From the NCBI GenBank assembly GCA_934476025.1, contig CAKSNI010000101.1, forward strand, positions 1 through 5,013: a stretch of 5,013 nt of DNA, written 5' to 3'. Origin of the DNA: an uncultured Eubacteriales bacterium (GTDB taxonomy: Bacteria; Bacillota; Clostridia; Oscillospirales; Acutalibacteraceae). Under the pieces are notes generated by a model. It did no database searches. It was not told the DNA's origin and saw nothing but the letters and a program-made list of their open reading frames with translations. Made by a program: the position numbers and the translations under genes. This document shows positions 1-5,013 of this stretch, in pieces (the stretch's first letter is position 1; every line of letters starts with the position of its first letter).

Positions 1-2
1 AC

Positions 3-410
3 GAGGGTTCCCGGATTCGTCGCCGTCGGGAATGTTTGAAATGTCAGAAACGTTTTACCACCTATGAAATCATCGAACGGCTGCCCATCATTGTGATTAA
101 AAAAGACAAATCCAGAGAACCGTTCAACCGGGAAAAACTTATGAACGGGCTTTTACGGGCCTGCGAAAAACGGCCGGTTTCGGTGGACACGCTGGTCGAA
201 CTGATTGATGAGATCGAATGCAACATCCAGAATTCCCTGGACCGCGAAGTTCCTTCCGAAAAAATCGGCGAAATGATTATGGAGCGCCTGCGTGCCATCG
301 ACGAAGTCGCCTATGTCCGCTTTGCTTCGGTTTACCGCCAGTTCAAGGATATTTCCTCCTTTATGGATGAACTGAATCACCTGCTTGAAAAGCAGAAAAG
401 CAACCCCTGA
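3..410 (+). CDS. nrdR: Transcriptional repressor NrdR, 5'-truncated by window edge
   Basis: NrdR senses ATP/dATP and represses ribonucleotide reductase genes by binding NrdR boxes in their promoters. Reading in frame from base 3 gives 135 residues before the TGA at 408-410. The visible start (EGSRIRRRRECLKC, bases 3-44) is the hallmark end of the NrdR zinc ribbon: a basic run followed by the second Cys pair (codons 33-35 and 42-44). The first CxxC pair, about 20 residues, lies left of the window. KRFTTYE follows, then the ATP-cone domain, opening with PIIVIKKDKSREPFNREKL and running through a region matching the family (EVAYVRFASVYRQFKDI) to a short polar tail. The expected full length is about 155 residues, normal for the family. 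A TTG at 36 is not the real start, because conserved sequence continues upstream of it. The gene sits 40 bases ahead of gltX on the same strand. The family assignment is secure; the regulated genes are not in the window. Confidence 0.96.
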   Translation, partial: EGSRIRRRRECLKCQKRFTTYEIIERLPIIVIKKDKSREPFNREKLMNGLLRACEKRPVSVDTLVELIDEIECNIQNSLDREVPSEKIGEMIMERLRAIDEVAYVRFASVYRQFKDISSFMDELNHLLEKQKSNP

Positions 411-438
411 ATTCCCTTTTTCAAAACCACAAATGAAC

Positions 439-444
439 AGGAAG
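439..444 (+). promoter_or_regulatory. Ribosome binding site of gltX
   Basis: AGGAAG lies six bases before the ATG at 451. It decides the gltX start. The same frame is open back to a TTG at 385, which would overlap nrdR, and has another ATG at 433, but neither has a purine-rich Shine-Dalgarno sequence at a proper distance. Confidence 0.75.
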
Positions 445-450
445 ATAATC

Positions 451-2103
451 ATGACTGAAAATAAAAAAATCGCCCAGCTTCTTTTCCCGGATCTCACCAA
501 AACGCCGGCCGATTACGAAGCACTTTACCCCGCCCGCGACCTTCCGCAGGGAGCGCGGGTGACCCGTATTGCCCCCAGCCCGACGGGATATCTGCATCTC
601 GGTACCCTGTTTACGGCTCTGATCAACCGCATTTGCGCCGATGCGTCCGGCGGAATTTTCTTCACCCGTATCGAAGATACCGATAAAAAGCGGGAGGTTG
701 AAGGCGGCATTGAGGATATTATTACCGGGCTGCGCCGGTTCGGCATTCAAATTGATGAAGGGTTTATTTCCGGAACCGAAGAAATCGGCGCCTACGGCCC
801 TTATCAGCAAAGCCGCCGTGCCGAAATTTATCAAACCTATGTTAAGGATCTGATCGAAAAAGGGTTAGCTTACCCCTGCTTTTGTACCGAAGAGGAACTT
901 GGCCGGGTTCGCGAGGAACAGGAAAAGCAGAAGGTCCGCACCGGCTATCACGGCGAATGGGCGGTTCACCGCAACATCACCCTGCCGGAAGTGGAGGAAC
1001 AACTGAAAGCCGGGAAGCCGTTTGTCATCCGACTGAAATCCGACGGCAGCGAAGAACGCCGCGTTGTTTTTGACGACCTGATTAAAGGGCGGATTGAAAT
1101 GCCGGAAAACGATGAGGATTTTGTTCTGTTGAAATCCGACGGAATTCCCACCTATCATTTTGCCCACGCCATCGACGATCACCTGATGCACACCACCCTT
1201 GTCATGCGGGGGGATGAATGGATTTCTTCGGTTCCCAAACACCTGCAGCTTTTCCGTATGCTCGGGTTCAAACCGGTGAAATACGCACATATTTCCCCGA
1301 TTATGAAGCTGGACAACGGCGCCAAGCGAAAAATTTCCAAACGCAAGGATCCGGAAGCCGCCGTGCGGTTCTTTCTGGATGAAGGATACGATCCGCAAAG
1401 CGTGATTGAATATCTGATGACCATTGCCGCTTCCGACTATGAAGATTGGCGGAAAGCCAACCCCGATGCCGACCGGAAAAATTTCAAGTTTAACCCCAAA
1501 AAAATGAGCGTTTCCGGCGCGTTGTTCGACGAAAACAAGCTGCTGGATGTCAGCCGGAATCTTCTTTCCCGCATGGATGCCGATACCCTTTATAAAAAGC
1601 TGACCGACTGGGCTTCTTCCCACGATCCTGCCTTTGGGGAAATGCTGAGTGCCGACCCGGCCTACACCAAAGCGGCTCTTTCCATCGATCGGGGCGGAAA
1701 GAAACCGCGGAAGGATCTGGCCCGTTTTAAAGAAGCCAAAGAATATCTTTCGTATTTTTACGATCCGCTGTTCCGGCCCTGCTACGATTTGCCGGATTCC
1801 GTTTCCAAAGAGGACGCTAAAGCGTTTTTGCTCCGCTATCAGGCGGTCTACGATCCCCGGGATGACCGGCAGCAATGGTTTGAAAAAATCAAAGCGCTCT
1901 GCCCGGAACTGGGGTTTGCCCCGGAAACCAAGGCCTATAAAGAAAATCCGGAGGCCTATAAAGGTCACGCCGGTGATTTAAGCACCGTTTTGCGTATTGC
2001 CGTTACCGGGCGCAAAAACACCCCGGACCTTTGCAGCATTATGCAGGTGCTCGGGCAGAAAACCTGCCTAATCCGCATCACCGCAGCGGTAGAAAATCTG
2101 TAA
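451..2103 (+). CDS. gltX: Glutamyl-tRNA synthetase (long, ~550-residue form)
   Basis: This class I cytoplasmic enzyme attaches glutamate to tRNA-Glu using ATP. From ATG 451 the protein has 550 residues, longer than the ~470 usual for bacterial GluRS. The catalytic Rossmann fold carries the HIGH-type motif as HLGT (residues 49-52, in APSPTGYLHLGT), the GluRS-type RIEDTD (73-78), DGIPTYHFAHAIDDHLM (230-246) and RGDEWISSVPKH (253-264). The second ATP-binding signature is KISKR (294-298). RIEDTD, in contrast to RLDDTNP in the next gene, marks it as GluRS rather than GlnRS. Residues ~350-550 form the helical anticodon-binding part: MSVSGALFD (352-360) and a closing VLRIAVTGR...VMQ-like segment (about 513-541) match canonical GluRS. 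Two features are unusual: about 41 residues precede the PSPTG motif, and the zinc site looks incomplete (Cys143, Cys145 and Tyr166 present, Trp170 where a Cys is expected). Whether it also charges tRNA-Gln cannot be read from the sequence; the adjacent glnS makes that less necessary. It lies 15 bases ahead of glnS. Confidence 0.95.
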   Translation: MTENKKIAQLLFPDLTKTPADYEALYPARDLPQGARVTRIAPSPTGYLHLGTLFTALINRICADASGGIFFTRIEDTDKKREVEGGIEDIITGLRRFGIQIDEGFISGTEEIGAYGPYQQSRRAEIYQTYVKDLIEKGLAYPCFCTEEELGRVREEQEKQKVRTGYHGEWAVHRNITLPEVEEQLKAGKPFVIRLKSDGSEERRVVFDDLIKGRIEMPENDEDFVLLKSDGIPTYHFAHAIDDHLMHTTLVMRGDEWISSVPKHLQLFRMLGFKPVKYAHISPIMKLDNGAKRKISKRKDPEAAVRFFLDEGYDPQSVIEYLMTIAASDYEDWRKANPDADRKNFKFNPKKMSVSGALFDENKLLDVSRNLLSRMDADTLYKKLTDWASSHDPAFGEMLSADPAYTKAALSIDRGGKKPRKDLARFKEAKEYLSYFYDPLFRPCYDLPDSVSKEDAKAFLLRYQAVYDPRDDRQQWFEKIKALCPELGFAPETKAYKENPEAYKGHAGDLSTVLRIAVTGRKNTPDLCSIMQVLGQKTCLIRITAAVENL

Positions 2104-2118
2104 ACAGGAGAATGCACT

Positions 2119-3810
2119 ATGGAAGAAAAAAATAAACCGGTTCTTTGTGAAGAAGAGGCCGCCAAACCCTCCAACTTTATTTTGGATGCCATTGATCAGG
2201 ATCTGGCCGAAGGAGTATACGACCGAGTACAGACCCGTTTTCCGCCGGAACCGAACGGGTATCTGCACATTGGCCACGCCAAGGCCATCTGCATTGACTT
2301 TTCGGTCGCCGAGCGTTACCACGGAAGCTGCAACCTGCGCCTGGACGACACCAACCCCACCAAAGAAGACACCGAGTATGTGGATGCCATTCTGGAAGAT
2401 ATCCGCTGGCTCGGATTCCATTGGGATCATGTATATTACGCTTCGGATTATTTTGATTATATCTACGAATGCGCCCTGAAACTCATTGATAAAGGCCTGG
2501 CCTATGTGGACGAACTGACCCCTGATCAGATTCGTGAATACCGGGGAACCCTGACCGAACCGGGCAGGGAAAGTCCCTTCCGCAACCGGCCGATTCAGGA
2601 AACCAAAGATCTTTTTGCCCGGATGACCGCCGGAGAATTCGACAACGGCACCCTCGTTTTGCGTGCCAAAATTGATATGGCTTCCTCCAATCTCAATATG
2701 CGGGACCCGATCATTTATCGGGTTATGAAGGCCCATCATCACCGCACCGGGGACAAATGGTGCGTTTACCCGATGTATGACTTTGCTCATCCGCTTTCCG
2801 ATGCCAAAGAAGGGGTTACCCATTCCCTTTGCTCTTTGGAATTTGAAAATCACCGTCCGCTCTACAACTGGTTTTTGGAAAAGCTGGATATTCCGCATCC
2901 GCCGCGGCAGATAGAGTTTGCCCGGATGAATGTCAACTATACCCTGACCAGCAAGCGCAAATGTTTGAAACTGGTCAATGATGGGCTGGTGACCGGTTGG
3001 GACGACCCGAGAATGGCCACCCTCTGCGGCATCCGCCGCCGGGGATATCCGGCCGAAGCCGTTCGGGAGTTTGTTGATAAAATCGGCGTTTCCAAGGCCT
3101 ACAGCGTCATTGATTATGCTCTGCTGGAATCCTGCGTCCGCGATTATCTCAATCGCTATGCCGAACGCAGCATGGTAGTTTTACGCCCCCTCAAGGTTGT
3201 CATTGACAACTACGACGAAAACAAGGTAGAATCCATCCGGGTGGATATCAACCCGAATCAGCCGGAAAAAGGGCAGAAAACCGTAGAGTTTTCCAAGGTC
3301 CTCTATATTGAACAGGATGACTTTATGCTGGATCCTCCGGGAAAATACTTCCGCCTTTGTCCGCAGAAAGAGGTCCGTCTGAAGGGGGCTTACTATATCC
3401 GGTATGTCTCCCACGAAACCGACGAAAACGGCAACATCACCTGTGTTCACTGCCTGTACGATCCGGAATCGTTTGGCGGAGAAACTCCCGACGGCCGCAA
3501 AGTCAAAGGCACCCTTCACTGGGTCAGCGAACATGAAGCCACCGACGCAACCGTTCGCCTTTATGACCGGCTCTTTAATGTAGAAAATCCGTCGGACGAA
3601 GAAGGCGTTTCCAGCTTCGCCGATAACCTCAATCCCGATTCGCTCACGGTGTTGACAGGCTGCAAAGTCGGTCGGGATGTCGCTTCCGCCCGACCGGGCG
3701 ATCGCTTCCAGTTTATGCGCCAGGGCTATTTCTGCATCGACCCCGACTCCCGCAAAGGGGCTCCGGTGATCAACCGCACCGTAGCTTTGAAAGATTCCTT
3801 TAAAAAGTAA
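2119..3810 (+). CDS. glnS: Glutaminyl-tRNA synthetase
   Basis: This class I cytoplasmic enzyme attaches glutamine directly to tRNA-Gln. The 563-residue length is close to the ~550 typical of bacterial GlnRS. The start at ATG 2119 is supported by AGGAG at 2106-2110, eight bases upstream. The catalytic domain shows PPEPNGYLHIGHAK (42-55, HIGH at 50-53), RLDDTNP (74-80, the GlnRS counterpart of GluRS RIEDTD), LRAKIDMASSNLNMRDP (181-197), HHRTGDKWCVYPMYDFAHP (207-225) and THSLCSLEFENHRPLYNW (234-251). The KMSKS-class loop reads LTSKRK (276-281), where E. coli has MSKRK. VTGWDDPRMATLCGIRRRGY (291-310) follows. Residues ~345-563 are the two-part beta-barrel anticodon-binding region, with KGTLHWVS (463-470) as its family landmark and a normal C-terminal end. 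GlnRS is absent from many bacteria, which make Gln-tRNA by transamidation, so its presence tells something about this lineage. It follows gltX by 15 bases and precedes the NIF3-family gene by 18, indicating co-transcription. Confidence 0.97.
   Translation: MEEKNKPVLCEEEAAKPSNFILDAIDQDLAEGVYDRVQTRFPPEPNGYLHIGHAKAICIDFSVAERYHGSCNLRLDDTNPTKEDTEYVDAILEDIRWLGFHWDHVYYASDYFDYIYECALKLIDKGLAYVDELTPDQIREYRGTLTEPGRESPFRNRPIQETKDLFARMTAGEFDNGTLVLRAKIDMASSNLNMRDPIIYRVMKAHHHRTGDKWCVYPMYDFAHPLSDAKEGVTHSLCSLEFENHRPLYNWFLEKLDIPHPPRQIEFARMNVNYTLTSKRKCLKLVNDGLVTGWDDPRMATLCGIRRRGYPAEAVREFVDKIGVSKAYSVIDYALLESCVRDYLNRYAERSMVVLRPLKVVIDNYDENKVESIRVDINPNQPEKGQKTVEFSKVLYIEQDDFMLDPPGKYFRLCPQKEVRLKGAYYIRYVSHETDENGNITCVHCLYDPESFGGETPDGRKVKGTLHWVSEHEATDATVRLYDRLFNVENPSDEEGVSSFADNLNPDSLTVLTGCKVGRDVASARPGDRFQFMRQGYFCIDPDSRKGAPVINRTVALKDSFKK
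3203..3232 (+). promoter_or_regulatory. Possible internal promoter inside glnS
   Basis: A perfect TTGACA (3203-3208) is followed after 18 bases by TAGAAT (3227-3232), five of six matches to the -10 consensus. It reads in the sense direction and could supply extra transcript for the NIF3-family and transporter genes. It lies wholly in glnS coding sequence, so chance is the simplest explanation. Confidence 0.2.
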
Positions 3811-3828
3811 GTCAGGAGGGAAAAACGG

Positions 3829-4596
3829 ATGAATGTTTCCCAAATATATGCCTTTTTATCCGAAAAATTCCCGCCGGAAACAGCCGCGGATTTTGACAAT
3901 GTCGGCCTGCTGGTAGGCGACCCGAAACAGGAAGTACACCGCTGTGTGGTGGCTTTGGACTGTACCGATTCGGCCATCGATTATGCCGTGCGGCAACAGG
4001 CCCAATTGATTGTGACTCACCATCCCGTGATTTTCCATCCAATCCGCTCCGTGACAGCGCCGGGGCTTCCCTTTCGCCTGATTCGCAACGGTCTTTCGGT
4101 TGTCAGTATGCACACCAATCTTGACACTGCCGACGGCGGCGTCAATGATGTTTTGGGCGAAACCATCGGGCTGACCGATCTGAAAAAGCTAACGACACCG
4201 GATGGATTTTCCATCCGCATCGGGCAGTTAACCCGTCCGATGAGTTCGTCAGATTTTGCCGCCCTTCTGGGCAAACGGCTGAACACGGTTGTTCGCTATG
4301 CCGGAAGCAAAACGATTCAAACTGTCGGGCTTTGCAGCGGAAGCGGTGCTGATTATTACGATTGTGCAATCGCGGCCGGGGCAGATGCCTTTGTCACCGC
4401 CGAAGTCAAACACCATCAATTTTTGGCGGCCCGGCAGGCCGGGGTGCCGATTTTTGATGCCGGGCATTTTGAAACCGAAGTGGAAATTGTTCCGGCTCTG
4501 TGCCGGCTTCTGACCGAACGCTTCCCGGGCCTTGACTGCCTTGCGTTCCAATCCCGTGAAATAGAAATAGAGGTATGCGGTTCTCATGGGCATTGA
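3829..4596 (+). CDS. NIF3/YbgI-family dinuclear metal centre protein
   Basis: This is a member of the NIF3-like family (E. coli YbgI, B. subtilis YqfO), toroidal hexamers with a two-metal site in each subunit. The biochemical role is not settled; a hydrolase activity or a role as metal chaperone has been proposed. The 255-residue length matches the short YbgI-type form without the PII-like insertion found in ~370-residue YqfO proteins. Visible landmarks are FDNVGLLVGDP (22-32), THHPVIFHP (63-71), HTNLD (95-99), a glycine-rich GLCSGSGADYYDCAIAAGAD stretch (167-186), TAEVKHHQ (190-197) and GHFETE (212-217). By position, His64, His65, Asp99, His213 and Glu217 match the YbgI metal ligands, so the site appears intact. 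ATG 3829 is backed by a strong AGGAGG at 3814-3819, nine bases upstream. In many Bacillota this gene follows trmK (tRNA m1A22 methyltransferase); here it follows glnS directly. Its last 11 bases overlap the start of the transporter gene. The family is sure, the cellular function unknown. Confidence 0.94.
   Translation: MNVSQIYAFLSEKFPPETAADFDNVGLLVGDPKQEVHRCVVALDCTDSAIDYAVRQQAQLIVTHHPVIFHPIRSVTAPGLPFRLIRNGLSVVSMHTNLDTADGGVNDVLGETIGLTDLKKLTTPDGFSIRIGQLTRPMSSSDFAALLGKRLNTVVRYAGSKTIQTVGLCSGSGADYYDCAIAAGADAFVTAEVKHHQFLAARQAGVPIFDAGHFETEVEIVPALCRLLTERFPGLDCLAFQSREIEIEVCGSHGH
4569..4574 (+). promoter_or_regulatory. Likely ribosome binding site of the AEC transporter gene
   Basis: AGAGGT lies inside the end of the NIF3-family gene, 11 bases before the ATG at 4586. 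The spacing is somewhat long, but nothing better is placed ahead of the in-frame ATG at 4598, so it favours 4586 as the start. Ribosomes finishing the upstream gene could also reinitiate here. Confidence 0.45.
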
Positions 4597-5013
4597 AATG
4601 ATTCAAAATTTTCTTACCGTGGCACAGCAGGTCGCCATTCTGTTTGTTTTGATCGCGGTCGGCTTTGTCTGCGGAAAACAGAAACTGCTGGATGATCGCA
4701 TTGCCAAAGGGCTTTCGGATTTGGTGCTGCTTTTTGCTACACCGGCCATTATCATCGGTTCTTTTATCCGTCCGTTTGAAACAACCATGTTGCGTCGGCT
4801 GTTAATTTCCTTCGGGCTTTCGGCCGTTTTTCACGCCGTCGGCATTCTCCTTGCCTTTCTTTGCATCCGGGGGAAAAACCGGGATCGGGTGGATGTTTCC
4901 CGTTTCGCCGTCATTTTTTCCAATGCCGGGTACATGGCCTTCCCGCTGCAGGAGGCCATTCTCGGGGAGGACGGAGTCTTTTTCGGTTCGGCCTATGTTG
5001 TGGTATTCAATGT
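4586..5013 (+). CDS. AEC family (auxin efflux carrier-like) transporter, 3'-truncated by window edge
   Basis: This is an integral membrane protein of the AEC superfamily (Mem_trans), whose bacterial members carry small organic anions such as malate; the substrate here cannot be predicted. The frame is open from ATG 4586 through the right edge, giving 142 whole codons of a protein normally ~300 residues long, roughly the first half. Hydrophobic segments are visible at about 11-30, 43-61, 72-94 and 107-126, with a fifth starting near 131. Family-like features are the N-terminal LFVLIAVGFVCGKQKLLDD (19-37), the FATPAIIIGSF stretch with its conserved Pro53, and SNAGYMAFPLQEAILGEDG (112-130), which closely resembles the AEC SNxGFMGFPL region and begins the characteristic half-way part of the fold. 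The start overlaps the NIF3-family gene by 11 bases; ATG 4598 (protein beginning MIQNFLTVAQQ) is a plausible alternative. The recognition rests on the motif pattern and membrane topology; no functional link to the upstream genes is evident. Confidence 0.87.
   Translation, partial: MGIEMIQNFLTVAQQVAILFVLIAVGFVCGKQKLLDDRIAKGLSDLVLLFATPAIIIGSFIRPFETTMLRRLLISFGLSAVFHAVGILLAFLCIRGKNRDRVDVSRFAVIFSNAGYMAFPLQEAILGEDGVFFGSAYVVVFN

Noticed and set aside
385..450. Upstream extension of gltX to a TTG at 385, overlapping nrdR
   Set aside because: There is no ribosome binding site at 385 or at ATG 433. The ATG at 451 has AGGAAG at good spacing, and the extra residues resemble nothing in GluRS.
865..1968. 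Long open frame on the - strand (367 codons) opposite gltX
   Set aside because: It is fully antisense to a confidently identified synthetase and its translation has no recognisable motif. Such frames arise from the codon bias of the real gene.
2104..2118. Possible terminator or regulatory element in the short intergenic gaps (also 411-450 and 3811-3828)
   Set aside because: The gaps contain only ribosome binding sites; no hairpin with a T-run can be drawn.
2068..2898. Open frame on the - strand (276 codons) across the gltX-glnS junction
   Set aside because: It is antisense to two well-supported genes, has no family resemblance, and spans an intergenic gap that carries a functional ribosome binding site for the other strand.
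3893..3898. TTGACA near the start of the NIF3-family gene
   Set aside because: There is no acceptable -10 box at 16-19 bases; the sequence encodes the conserved FDN motif.
4121..4149. TTGACA, 17 bases, AATGAT: promoter-like pair in the NIF3-family gene
   Set aside because: The -10 box matches only four of six positions, and the TTGACA encodes the conserved metal-ligand segment (HTNLDT), so coding constraint explains it.
1..5013. CRISPR array, tRNA, rRNA, insertion sequence or phage attachment site
   Set aside because: No regularly spaced repeats, no cloverleaf-like sequence, no transposase or terminal inverted repeats were seen; nearly every base is covered by housekeeping-type coding sequence.

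Overview
The window is a compact bacterial stretch with every gene on the + strand. It holds five genes: the 3' part of nrdR (cut by the left edge), a complete glutamyl-tRNA synthetase gene (gltX), a complete glutaminyl-tRNA synthetase gene (glnS), a complete NIF3/YbgI-family metalloprotein gene, and the 5' part of an AEC-family (auxin efflux carrier-like) membrane transporter gene (cut by the right edge). Strong AGGAGG-type ribosome binding sites, roughly even base composition by eye, and the style of the proteins (a long ~550-residue GluRS beside a bacterial GlnRS) suggest a Bacillota organism of class Clostridia, perhaps an Oscillospirales/Ruminococcaceae-like lineage. That placement is inferred from family resemblance; no rRNA or other marker is present to confirm it.

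Layout: nrdR 3-410 (partial); 40-base gap; gltX 451-2103; 15-base gap; glnS 2119-3810; 18-base gap; NIF3-family gene 3829-4596; AEC transporter from 4586 to the edge (partial), overlapping its predecessor by 11 bases. No gap is long enough to hold a T-box leader, a tRNA or a clear hairpin terminator, so the five genes look like one transcription unit whose promoter lies left of the window. There is no stretch over 300 bases without a gene.

How the genes work together: gltX and glnS charge tRNA-Glu and tRNA-Gln with their amino acids. Having a dedicated GlnRS means the organism need not rely only on the GatCAB transamidation route for Gln-tRNA, although the window cannot show whether gatCAB is also present. 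NrdR is the nucleotide-sensing repressor of ribonucleotide reductase genes. NIF3 proteins are widely conserved but their role is not settled. AEC proteins export or import small organic anions. Apart from the two synthetases the genes have no obvious common pathway; this looks like a housekeeping operon.

I found no sign of a new defence, mobile or RNA-based system. The points most worth a second look are the gltX-glnS tandem, the incomplete zinc-ligand set in the GluRS, its long N-terminal extension, and a promoter-like sequence inside glnS.
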